From: Nocardioides pini
GTDB lineage: Bacteria; Actinomycetota; Actinomycetes; Propionibacteriales; Nocardioidaceae
Reading direction: 5' to 3'
Length of the DNA stretch: 64,000 bases
NCBI RefSeq assembly: GCF_026712185.1
Contig: NZ_JAPPUX010000003.1
Span: 186,001 to 250,000, forward strand
A program made the position numbers and the translations under genes. Under the pieces are notes generated by a model. The model saw only the letters and a list, made by a program, of their open reading frames with translations. It ran no database searches and was not told where the DNA came from. Shown piece after piece: positions 42,729-51,249 of the stretch; position 1 is the stretch's first letter; each line of letters starts with the position of its first letter.

Positions 42729-44588
42729 ATGCCCCACCTCGCCCGCCGCGTGACCGCCGGCGTCTCCGCCGCCAGCGGCCTGGCCGTCGCCGCCGCCCTG
42801 GTCGCCACCCCGGTCCCGGCCCAGCCCGCGCCGCAGGCCGCGCCGTCGACCACCTCCGACCGCCCCACCGTCAAGGACCCGACCGCGGTCGGCAAGGGCG
42901 GCGCGATCAGCACGGTCGACCCCGAGGCGAGCGCGGCCGGGCTCAAGGTGCTCAAGGCGGGCGGCAACGCCGTCGACGCCGCGGTGGCGGCAGCGGCGAC
43001 GCTCGGCGTGACCGAGCCCTACAGCGCGGGCATCGGCGGCGGCGGCTACTTCGTCTTCTACAACGCCAAGTCCGGCAAGGTCCGCACCCTCGACGGCCGC
43101 GAGACCGCGCCGATGAAGATGCCGCAGGACGCCTTCATCGATCCCGCGACGGGCAAGCCCTACACGTTCACCCCCGACCTCGTGACCAGCGGCGCGAGCG
43201 TCGGCACGCCCGGCACCCTCGCCACCTGGGACAAGGCCCTCGGCAACTGGGGCACCCTCTCGCTCGCCGACGCCCTCGCCCCGGCCACCAAGGTCGCGCG
43301 CCGCGGGTTCAAGGTCGACGAGACGTTCCGCCAGCAGACCCTCGACAACGAGGAGCGCTTCGGGGCGTTCAAGGACTCCAAGAAGCTGTTCCTGCCCCAG
43401 GGTGACGCACCGAAGGTCGGCTCGATCTTCCGCAACCCCGAGCTCGCCGACACCTACGACATGATCGCCCAGCGCGGCACCAAGGCGTTCTACCGCGGCA
43501 AGCTCGCCCGCCTCATGTCGGAGGTGGTGCGCAAGCCGCGCACGACCGAGAACACCGACCTGCCCGTGCCCGCCGGCTGGCTCACGGCCCGCGACCTGCG
43601 CGACTACAAGGTCCGCTCGCAGCGCGCCACCCGTACCAGCTACCGCGGCCACGACGTCTACGGCATGGCGCCCTCGTCGTCGGGCGGCACGACGGTCGGG
43701 GAGGCGCTCAACATCCTCGAGCGCTACGACCTGTCGGCGATGACGACCGAGCAGGCGCTCCACCACTACCTCGAGGCGAGTGCGCTGGCCTTCGCCGACC
43801 GCGGCAAGTACGTCGGCGACCCGGCGTTCGTCGACGTCCCGACCAAGCGGCTCCTCGACGACCGGTTCGCCGCCGAGCGGGCCTGCTCCCTCAACCCGGC
43901 CAAGGCCGCGACCAAGCCGGTCGCGGCGGGTGACGTGTCGTCCTACGACGGCGTGTGTGCCCCGGCGTCGGCGAAGGGCACGACCGACGCCGACACGGAG
44001 AACATCTCGACCACCAACCTCACGGTCGCCGACCAGTGGGGCAACGTCGTGGAGTACACCCTCACCATCGAGCAGACCGGCGGCTCGGGCATGGTCGTGC
44101 CGGGTCACGGCTTCCTGCTCAACAACGAGCTCACCGACTTCTCGACGGTGTACGACGCCGCCGACCCCAACCGCATCCAGCCGGGCAAGCGCCCGCGCAG
44201 CTCGATGTCGCCGACGATCGTGCTCAAGGACGGCAAGCCGTTCCTGGCGCTGGGCTCGCCCGGTGGTTCGACGATCATCACGACCGTGCTGCAGATGCTG
44301 GTCAACCGCATCGACCTCGGCATGACCATCGAGGAGGCGATCGCGGCGCCGCGCGCGACCCAGCGCAACACCGCCAACGTGACCGCGGAGCCGGCCTTCA
44401 TCGCGGCCTACGGTCCGGCGTTGACGGCGCTCGGCCACAACCTGGTTCCCGCGGGTGACGCGTTCACCAGCGCCGCCGAGATCGGCGCGGCCACGGCGAT
44501 CGAGCTCGGCCCGCGCAAGCGGATGACCGCGGTGGCCGAGCCGAGCCGTCGCGGCAAGGGCTCGGCGAAGGTGGTCGACCCGCGCTGA
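42729..44588 (+). CDS. ggt: Secreted gamma-glutamyltransferase
   Basis: The protein is 619 aa. A signal peptide (about residues 1-31, VTAGVSAASGLAVAAALVATPVPAQ) is followed by an Ntn-hydrolase that self-cleaves into two subunits. Large-subunit marks are AGGNAVDAAVAAAATLGVTEPYSAGIGGGGYF. The small subunit begins at Thr428 in ENISTTNLTVADQWGNVV, then GSGMVVPGHGFLLNNELTDF and KRPRSSMSPTIVLKDGKP. It would break down glutathione-like gamma-glutamyl compounds outside the cell. GGGAGGAAAACC lies before the ATG. Confidence 0.92.
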   Translation: MPHLARRVTAGVSAASGLAVAAALVATPVPAQPAPQAAPSTTSDRPTVKDPTAVGKGGAISTVDPEASAAGLKVLKAGGNAVDAAVAAAATLGVTEPYSAGIGGGGYFVFYNAKSGKVRTLDGRETAPMKMPQDAFIDPATGKPYTFTPDLVTSGASVGTPGTLATWDKALGNWGTLSLADALAPATKVARRGFKVDETFRQQTLDNEERFGAFKDSKKLFLPQGDAPKVGSIFRNPELADTYDMIAQRGTKAFYRGKLARLMSEVVRKPRTTENTDLPVPAGWLTARDLRDYKVRSQRATRTSYRGHDVYGMAPSSSGGTTVGEALNILERYDLSAMTTEQALHHYLEASALAFADRGKYVGDPAFVDVPTKRLLDDRFAAERACSLNPAKAATKPVAAGDVSSYDGVCAPASAKGTTDADTENISTTNLTVADQWGNVVEYTLTIEQTGGSGMVVPGHGFLLNNELTDFSTVYDAADPNRIQPGKRPRSSMSPTIVLKDGKPFLALGSPGGSTIITTVLQMLVNRIDLGMTIEEAIAAPRATQRNTANVTAEPAFIAAYGPALTALGHNLVPAGDAFTSAAEIGAATAIELGPRKRMTAVAEPSRRGKGSAKVVDPR

Positions 44589-44616
44589 CGGTGGGCGCGC
44601 CTGCCACAATCGGGGC

Positions 44617-45402
44617 GTGAGCTACCCCTTCCTCAAGGGCCACGGCACGGAGAACGACTTCGTGGTGCTGCCCGACGCCGACGGCACGGTCCACGGCGAC
44701 CTGTCCGCGGAGCGCGTGCGCGCCCTGTGCGACCGCCGTTCCGGCATCGGCGGCGACGGGGTGCTGCGCGCGGTCCGGGAGGGCGACGGGTGGTTCATGG
44801 ACTACCGCAACGCCGACGGGTCGGTCAGCGAGATGTGCGGCAACGGCATCCGGGTCTTCGCGAGATACCTCCACGAGCGCGAGGGCGAGGCGTTCCCGAT
44901 GCGGATCACCACCCGCGCCGGCGTCAAGGTCCTCGACCGGGCCGGCGACGAGCTCACCGCCGACATGGGCCGGCCCGAGGTGCTCGGGGAGACCGAGGTG
45001 TCGGTGATGGGCCGGACCTGGCCCGCGCTCCACGTCTCGATGGGCAACCCGCACGCCGTGGCGTACGTCGACAACCTGGCCGAGGCGGGTCCGCTGCTCG
45101 AGCCACCGGAGCACGACGACGCCGTCTTCCCCGAGGGCGTCAACGTCGAGTTCGTGGTGCGCCGCGGCGAGCGGCACGTCGCGATGCGCGTGCACGAGCG
45201 TGGCTCGGGCGAGACCCGCTCGTGCGGCACCGGCGCCTGCGCGGTGGCGGTCGCCACGGCGCTGGCCGACGACGCGCCCCGCGGGACGTCGTACCGCGTC
45301 GACGTGCCCGGCGGCACGCTGCACGTGGTGTGGACCGAGGACGACCGCGTGCTGATGACCGGTCCTGCAGTGCTCGTCGCCGAGGGCGTCACCGACCTCT
45401 GA
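44617..45402 (+). CDS. dapF: Diaminopimelate epimerase DapF
   Basis: The protein is 261 aa. It epimerises LL- to meso-diaminopimelate for lysine and peptidoglycan. The two catalytic cysteines are in SEMCGNGIRVFARY and RSCGTGACAVAVA; KGHGTENDFVVLPD and MGNPHAV are also typical. GTG 44617 follows CACAAT (44605-44610) by six bases. Confidence 0.95.
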   Translation: MSYPFLKGHGTENDFVVLPDADGTVHGDLSAERVRALCDRRSGIGGDGVLRAVREGDGWFMDYRNADGSVSEMCGNGIRVFARYLHEREGEAFPMRITTRAGVKVLDRAGDELTADMGRPEVLGETEVSVMGRTWPALHVSMGNPHAVAYVDNLAEAGPLLEPPEHDDAVFPEGVNVEFVVRRGERHVAMRVHERGSGETRSCGTGACAVAVATALADDAPRGTSYRVDVPGGTLHVVWTEDDRVLMTGPAVLVAEGVTDL

Positions 45403-45523
45403 GGCGAGCAGCGTGGACCGAGGCACGAGGACGACGGGTGGGCTCGCCCAGGTCGAGTGGCCGCGCGCCTGAGGAACGAAGGCGCGTACGGCTGTACCGA
45501 GACCGGGCAATAAGATCCGCGCC

Positions 45524-46300
45524 ATGGACATCACCGGATCCACCGCCATCGTCACCGGCGGCGCGAGCGGCATCGGTGCCGCCGTCGCCCGCGCCCTCGC
45601 CGACCGGGGTGCGACCGTCGTGGTCGCCGACCTGAACGCCGAGAAGGGCGAGGCACTGGCCGCGGAGATCAGCGGCGTCTTCGCCGCCGTCGACGTCACC
45701 AAGACCGACCAGGTCGCCGCCGCGGTCGTGGCGGCCGCCGAGATCGCGCCGCTGCGCGCGTGCGTCAACTCCGCCGGCATCGGCTGGGCGCAGCGCACCA
45801 TCGGTCGCGACGGTCTGCTCGAGCAGGCCCACGACCTCGACGCCTTCCGTCGCGTCGTGGAGATCAACCTCATCGGCACCTTCGACATGACGCGCCAGGC
45901 CGCGACCGTGATGAGCCGCAACGAGCCCGACGCCGACGGCCAGCGCGGCGCGATCGTCAACCTGGCCTCGGTCGCCGCCTTCGACGGCCAGATCGGCCAG
46001 GCGTCCTACTCCGCCTCGAAGGGCGGCGTCGTCGGCATGACCCTCCCGGTCGCCCGCGACCTGTCCGCCGCCGGCATCCGCCTCAACACCGTCGCCCCGG
46101 GCCTGATCGACACCCCGATCTACGACGCGTTCCCGGACCCCGAGGAGTTCAAGGCCAACCTGGGGCAGAACGTGCTCTTCCCCAAGCGCCTCGGCCGGCC
46201 CGAGGAGCTCGCCAGCATGGTGGTGGAGTGCCTGACCAACTCCTACATGAACGGCGAGACGATCCGCGTCGACGGCGGCATCCGGATGCCACCCAAGTGA
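45524..46300 (+). CDS. SDR-family NAD(P)-dependent oxidoreductase
   Basis: The protein is 258 aa. It is a classical short-chain dehydrogenase: TGGASGIGAAVARAL (cofactor loop), CVNSAGIGWAQ (NAG motif variant), NLASVAAFDG and YSASKGGVVGMTL (catalytic Tyr/Lys). The IDTPIYDAFPDPEEF and GETIRVDGGIRM ending resembles 3-hydroxyacyl-CoA dehydrogenase type 2. TAAGAT (45511-45516) is seven bases before the ATG. Confidence 0.9.
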   Translation: MDITGSTAIVTGGASGIGAAVARALADRGATVVVADLNAEKGEALAAEISGVFAAVDVTKTDQVAAAVVAAAEIAPLRACVNSAGIGWAQRTIGRDGLLEQAHDLDAFRRVVEINLIGTFDMTRQAATVMSRNEPDADGQRGAIVNLASVAAFDGQIGQASYSASKGGVVGMTLPVARDLSAAGIRLNTVAPGLIDTPIYDAFPDPEEFKANLGQNVLFPKRLGRPEELASMVVECLTNSYMNGETIRVDGGIRMPPK

Positions 46301-46435
46301 CGCTCCGCCCCCTGTCGCCGGCCGGCTGACTGGTCCAGACCGTCGTCCACGATTCGGTCGATCCCCACACGCGGCACCCGAAAGGGTGGATGGTGCAGGC
46401 GGGAAGCATGCATCACAGCCTGTGGGGGGCCGAGG

Positions 46436-47182
46436 ATGACCAACGTGGTGGGGCCGCGCACAGCTACGGCCGGCAACGACGAGAGCGAGCTCGCGACGCT
46501 CGTACGACGATGGGTGGGCGCGCGCCGTGGGGGTGCCCTGCGGGTCGCGCCCGTTCCGCCCGCCGGACCGCCTGCCGAGCCGAGCGCCGAGGTGCTCGCC
46601 CGCACCGAGCCGGCCCAGCCGGTCCCGGCGGCCGCGGCGCCGCCTGCCGATGACGCCTCCGGGCTCCCTCCCCTCGCTCCCACGCGGGTGCTCCCGCGGC
46701 GCCCGGCCGGCGACGACCCCGAGCAGGCGCGGCGCGTCGCGGTGCTGATCGACGCCCGGCGCACCTCCGCGGACGTCGCTGCCGGGCTGCTCGACCGGCT
46801 GCCCGGGCGCGGCTCGGTCACCGTGTGCCGCGCCTACGCCGACTGGACCTCCTCCGACCTCGGGTCGTGGGTCGAGCACCTGCGCCGCCAGGGACTGCAC
46901 TCCTTCCACCAGCTCGCCGACGACGACGCGCAGGCACGGGTGGCGCTGGCCATCGACGCGGTCGACATCGCCCGCGAGGCCTCCGTCGACGAGGTGGTGC
47001 TGGCCGGTGACATGACCTCGATGCTGCCGCTGCTGCACCGCCTCCACGCGGCCGGCGTACGCGTCGTGGTCGTGGGTCCCGGCCACACGCCCCACGACGT
47101 GCGCGCGGCGTGCGACGAGTTCGTGGACGAGGGCTCGCTCGTCGGGGCGCCCACGGTGCCCGCCGGGCGGCACCGCGCCTGA
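46436..47182 (+). CDS. NYN/PIN-like domain protein with altered active site
   Basis: The protein is 248 aa. A Pro/Ala-rich N-terminal 95 residues precede a domain that reads like a NYN (LabA/DUF88) RNase fold: RRVAVLIDARRTSADVAAGLLDRL, VCRAYADWTSSDLGSWVEHLRRQG, AIDAVDIAR, DEVVLAGDMTSMLPLLHRLHAAGVRVVVVG. The first aspartate is kept, but the usual Asn after it is Arg (IDARR for IDGEN) and SGDSDF is AGDMTS. It may therefore bind but not cut RNA. GGGGGG near the ATG could serve as a binding site. It precedes hflX. Confidence 0.65.
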   Translation: MTNVVGPRTATAGNDESELATLVRRWVGARRGGALRVAPVPPAGPPAEPSAEVLARTEPAQPVPAAAAPPADDASGLPPLAPTRVLPRRPAGDDPEQARRVAVLIDARRTSADVAAGLLDRLPGRGSVTVCRAYADWTSSDLGSWVEHLRRQGLHSFHQLADDDAQARVALAIDAVDIAREASVDEVVLAGDMTSMLPLLHRLHAAGVRVVVVGPGHTPHDVRAACDEFVDEGSLVGAPTVPAGRHRA

Positions 47183-47249
47183 GGCGTGCGTCAGCCCTGC
47201 GCGAAACCGTTCGCGCGGGTGACGCCCAGCGACCTACCCTTGTCGGTAT

Positions 47250-48779
47250 ATGACGAACGCACCTGACTTCAACCTGCGCGACGCCCTCGACGCCACCCGT
47301 GGCTGGGACGACGACACGATCGAGCTCGACGACGAGCTCCTCGAGCCCGACGCCCCCTTTGACGAGTCGGGCTACGCCGACGACGGCGACTACGACGACG
47401 CCGACCCCGAGGAGCTCACCCTCGGCGCGCAGGAGCTCGCCGAGCGGCACGCCCTGCGCCGCGTCGCCAGCCTGCGCACCGAGCTCGAGGACATCACCGA
47501 GGTCGAGTACCGCCAGCTCCGCCTGGAGAAGGTCGTGCTCGTCGGTGTCTGGACCGAGGGCTCGGTCACCGACGCCGAGAACTCCATGGCCGAGCTCGCC
47601 CTGCTCGCCGAGACCGCCGGCTCCGAGGTGCTGGAGGCGGTCTTCCAGCGCCGGCAGAAGCCCGACCCGGCGACCTACATCGGCCGCGGCAAGGTCGAGG
47701 CGATCCGCGAGATCGTCCAGGCCACCGGCGCCGACACCGTGATCTGCGACGGCGAGCTCGCCCCGAGCCAGCTGCGCAACCTCGAGGACAAGATCAAGGT
47801 CAAGGTCGTCGACCGCACCGCCCTGATCCTCGACATCTTCGCCCAGCACGCGAAGTCCAAGGAGGGCCAGGCCCAGGTCGAGCTGGCCCAGCTCCAGTAC
47901 ATGAAGCAGCGCCTGCGCGGCTGGGGCGGCAACCTGTCCCGGCAGGCCGGTGGCCGTGCCGCCGGCGGTGAGGGCATCGGTGGCCGCGGTCCCGGTGAGA
48001 CCAAGATCGAGACCGACCGGCGTCGCATCAACACCAAGATCGCCAAGCTGCGCCGCGAGCTCAAGGAGATGCGCGGCACCCGCGAGGTCAAGCGCCAGTC
48101 GCGCCGCCGCAACCACGTGCCGAGCGTCGCGATCGCCGGTTACACCAACGCCGGCAAGTCCTCCCTGCTCAACCGGCTGACCGACGCGGGTGTCCTCGTG
48201 GAGGACGCGCTCTTCGCGACCCTCGACCCGACGACCCGTCGTACGACGACCAGCGACGGCCGCGTCTACACGATGTCCGACACCGTGGGCTTCGTCCGCC
48301 ACCTGCCGCACGACCTCGTCGAGGCGTTCCGCTCGACGCTGGAGGAGGTCGCCGACGCCGACCTGCTGCTCCACGTCGTCGACGGGTCGCACCCCGACCC
48401 CGAGGGCCAGATCGCCGCCGTGCGCGAGGTGCTCGCCGAGATCGGCGCGACCAAGGTCCCCGAGATCATCGTGGTCAACAAGGCCGACGCCGCCGACCCG
48501 CTGGTCATCGACCGGCTCCGGCGCCGCGAGCCGCACAGCGTGGTGGTCAGCGCCAAGACCGGTGCCGGCATCGAGGAGGCGCTCAGGACCATCGAGTCCG
48601 AGCTGCCCCGGCCGCAGGTCGAGTTCGACGTGCTGCTGCCCTACGAGCGCGGCGACCTGGTCAACCGGATCCACCAGGAGGCCGAGATCGGCTCGATGGA
48701 GCACACCGGCGACGGCACGCTCGTCGTCGGCCGGGCCAACGCCGACCTCGCGGGCGAGCTCGAGGCCTACGCCCGCTGA
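47250..48779 (+). CDS. hflX: GTPase HflX
   Basis: The protein is 509 aa. A ribosome-associated GTPase that splits stalled 70S ribosomes. An acidic N-terminal 55 residues is followed by the HflX domain (VVLVGVWTEGS, DPATYIGRGKVEAI, DTVICDGELAPSQLRNLED, GRGPGETKIETDRR). The G domain has GYTNAGKSSLLNRLTDAGV, DTVGFVRHLPHDLVEAF, VVNKADAAD and SAKTGAG. TACCCT is nine bases before the ATG. Confidence 0.94.
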   Translation: MTNAPDFNLRDALDATRGWDDDTIELDDELLEPDAPFDESGYADDGDYDDADPEELTLGAQELAERHALRRVASLRTELEDITEVEYRQLRLEKVVLVGVWTEGSVTDAENSMAELALLAETAGSEVLEAVFQRRQKPDPATYIGRGKVEAIREIVQATGADTVICDGELAPSQLRNLEDKIKVKVVDRTALILDIFAQHAKSKEGQAQVELAQLQYMKQRLRGWGGNLSRQAGGRAAGGEGIGGRGPGETKIETDRRRINTKIAKLRRELKEMRGTREVKRQSRRRNHVPSVAIAGYTNAGKSSLLNRLTDAGVLVEDALFATLDPTTRRTTTSDGRVYTMSDTVGFVRHLPHDLVEAFRSTLEEVADADLLLHVVDGSHPDPEGQIAAVREVLAEIGATKVPEIIVVNKADAADPLVIDRLRRREPHSVVVSAKTGAGIEEALRTIESELPRPQVEFDVLLPYERGDLVNRIHQEAEIGSMEHTGDGTLVVGRANADLAGELEAYAR

Positions 48780-48788
48780 CCCGGCTCG

Positions 48789-48883
48789 TCAGCGATCCCC
48801 GGTTGACCGGGGATCGCTGAACGTGTCAGGGCGTGCACGGGCCGACAAGCTCAGGGATCCCCGGCCGACCGGGGATCCCTGAG
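48789..48883. terminator. Two hairpins between convergent hflX and M14 peptidase genes
   Basis: Hairpin 1 (48789-48820) has 15-bp arms TCAGCGATCCCCGGT / ACCGGGGATCGCTGA. Hairpin 2 (48850-48883) has arms CTCAGGGATCCCCGG / CCGGGGATCCCTGAG. They share the GATCCCCGG...CCGGGGATC core, so one looks like a diverged copy of the other. Together they would terminate both converging genes. Confidence 0.8.
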
Positions 48884-48895
48884 CCCGTCGATGAC

Positions 48896-51037
48896 TCAGG
48901 CCTTGTTCCGCTTGCAGGCGTTGCCCACGTCGATGCTCTCGCCGCGGTCGACGATCACCTCACGGGTCGCCAGCACGTTGCCGCGCTTGTCGGAGCAGCT
49001 CAGCAGCCAGGCCTCCTTGGTGCCGGTCGGGCTGGGCGGGTTCGGGTTCCGGAAGGACACCGTGCCCGACCAGTCGTACTGCGCCGTGCCGCCGGCGTAG
49101 TTGTCCGCCACCAGGGTGTACGTCCCCGGCTGGGGGTCCGGGACCGTGATCTTCTCCGGGTTGGCCAGCGTGGCGCCCGACCCGACGGGCTCACCGTCGG
49201 GACCGTAGAGCGTGAAGTCCCAGTCCTGCGCCTCCGGGTCCGCGGTGGCCGGCCACCCGACCGACAGGTCCAGCCACCCGTTGTCCACGGCCGGCAGGCC
49301 CTGCACGGTGAACGTGGTGGACTCGCTGGCCCCCACCGCCGGCACGCCGGCGGGGTTGGTCAGCGTGATCGGCGCCTGCGGGGGAGCCAGGGCCTCGCGG
49401 CCGTAGCGCCCCATCACCAGCGGGCGGGTCGAGGGATTCACGTCGAAGTCGAACCTGCCGCCGGTCGAGGTGTAGTCGGTGCGCAGGTTGTCGGTGTAGA
49501 GGAGCGGCGGTCCGACGCTGCCGTCGAGCTGGATGACCGGCGAGGTCTCCGACGTCACGGTCTTCGTCACACTGACCGTGTGCTTGGCCGGGGCGGTGCC
49601 GGTGATGACCGAGTGCAGGTCGCGGTCGGCGGCTGCCTGCAGCGCGAGCCAGTACGCCTCGCGGTTGCCGCCGAGCCCGGCGCCGTCGGCGGGAGCCAGA
49701 CCGAGGTACTCGCCGACGACCGCCTCCTCGTAGGCGGGGTGGAAGCCCTCGTCGCCGATCTCGAAGGTGTAGCCGAAGCCACCGGTGACCCAGTAGCTCC
49801 AGTCCTCGGTCGAGCCCGAGGTGTCGTACAGCTGGTACGACGCCTGGCTGGTGTAGTCGTTCTTCGACGCCATCGCGTCACCGAGGGCCTTCAGCTCCGG
49901 CTCGTCGATCGCGAGGCCGGTGGTCGCGATGGCCGGGGGACGCAGCACCAGGTTGCTGAAGGTGTGGTTGGAGATCATCATCGTGACCGCACGCTCGGAG
50001 ATGAGCTTGCGGACCGCGTCGCTCTCCGGCTCGCTGCCGGGGCCGTCGCCGCGGAAGGTGTCGCTCGACCAGGCCGGGCTGGCGCCGCCGCCGCCCCAGA
50101 AGCCGGGGTAGTTGCGGTTGAGGTCGGTGCCGCGCAGACGGCCGGCGAGGTTGTTGTCGCACGTCCCGGTCCGGTACTGCGCGGGGGTGGCGACCGAGAT
50201 CGAGCAGTTCTTGCGCTTCATCTCGTAGTCGAACGTGGAGAAGTTGCCCAGCGGTGTCGCGGAGCGCGAGATCTTGAAGCCGTCCACGTTGACGACCGGC
50301 ACGAGGATCACCCGCGAGCGCGACAGCAGGTCGCGTGCCCGCGCGTCACCGTCCCGGTAGGACTGGAGGAGGTCGAAGGCGAACTCCATGGTGTGCTCGG
50401 CGCTGGGCCACTCGCGGGCGTGGTGGGCGCCCATGAGGAGGAACACCGGCTTGCCGTCCTTGACGTTGTCGGCGTCGACGGTGACCTCGATGCCGTGGAT
50501 GTCCTCCCCGAGGACGGTCTTGTTCGCCAGCGTCAGCGGGCGGGTGAGGGACGGGTAGGTCCGCGCCAGCTGGTCCATGTCGCTCAGGTAGTCGGCGTAG
50601 GTGCGGTAGGACGTGCGGCCGCTGGGCAGGCCCGACGCGGCCACCGAGGCGGCGTACACCTTGTCGGCCTTTCGGTTCTTCTTCGTCAGAGCCTCGAGGT
50701 CCTTGACGGTGACCCGCCAGGTGAAGCCCGCGTCGCGCAGCGTCCGGGCGTCCTGCGCGTCATGGAGGACGACCTCGATCCCGCGCTGGTCGGCGTGCTC
50801 GGTGACGTCGAGCCCGAGGCCGATCACCTCGTTGCGTTCTTCGACCGTCGGCGCGTGCACCATGACGATCTGGGTGGCATCGCCGTCCGCCGTGCGGGCC
50901 AGCTCGCGTGGTGCGTCGTCGCGCCCGGCGTTGCCCGTGGCACCCGCCGCGGTGGCGGCGAGTCCGGCGGCGACGAGAGCGGTGACGGTGGCCAGCCTGG
51001 TGGCGCCGGCTCGTGGAAGTGGAATGCGTGGTGACAT
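48896..51037 (-). CDS. Secreted M14 zinc carboxypeptidase
   Basis: The protein is 713 aa. A signal peptide (about 1-32) and a propeptide precede the M14 domain: SYRTYADYLSDMDQLA, zinc ligands in GAHHAREWPSAEHTMEF (HxxE) and ISNHTFSNLVLRPP, substrate-binding LRGTDLNRNYPGFWGG, and catalytic Glu in FGYTFEIGDEGFHP. The C-terminal 200 residues include a prepeptidase-C-terminal-like beta domain (FTLYGPDGEPVGSG, GTYTLVADNY). ATG 51037 has CGGGAG upstream; the longer frame to 51124 is unlikely. Confidence 0.9.
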   Translation of the reverse strand: MSPRIPLPRAGATRLATVTALVAAGLAATAAGATGNAGRDDAPRELARTADGDATQIVMVHAPTVEERNEVIGLGLDVTEHADQRGIEVVLHDAQDARTLRDAGFTWRVTVKDLEALTKKNRKADKVYAASVAASGLPSGRTSYRTYADYLSDMDQLARTYPSLTRPLTLANKTVLGEDIHGIEVTVDADNVKDGKPVFLLMGAHHAREWPSAEHTMEFAFDLLQSYRDGDARARDLLSRSRVILVPVVNVDGFKISRSATPLGNFSTFDYEMKRKNCSISVATPAQYRTGTCDNNLAGRLRGTDLNRNYPGFWGGGGASPAWSSDTFRGDGPGSEPESDAVRKLISERAVTMMISNHTFSNLVLRPPAIATTGLAIDEPELKALGDAMASKNDYTSQASYQLYDTSGSTEDWSYWVTGGFGYTFEIGDEGFHPAYEEAVVGEYLGLAPADGAGLGGNREAYWLALQAAADRDLHSVITGTAPAKHTVSVTKTVTSETSPVIQLDGSVGPPLLYTDNLRTDYTSTGGRFDFDVNPSTRPLVMGRYGREALAPPQAPITLTNPAGVPAVGASESTTFTVQGLPAVDNGWLDLSVGWPATADPEAQDWDFTLYGPDGEPVGSGATLANPEKITVPDPQPGTYTLVADNYAGGTAQYDWSGTVSFRNPNPPSPTGTKEAWLLSCSDKRGNVLATREVIVDRGESIDVGNACKRNKA

Positions 51038-51249
51038 GTGTGCTCCCGAAAGGTGACGCCCGCGAGGGGGGACGCGGGGTGTGATCCACACAACACTGCG
51101 GCCTGATGCGCTGTCGATACCCACGACGGCGTACAGTCACTCGCGTTTTGTGTCGCGGGACCCGCCCGGAACCTTCCGCCGCGGCCGCCCGTTGACCCGT
51201 CCGGGCCCGGATTCGGGCGTTCGAAGTCTCGTCATGGAGGATGTCGCGC

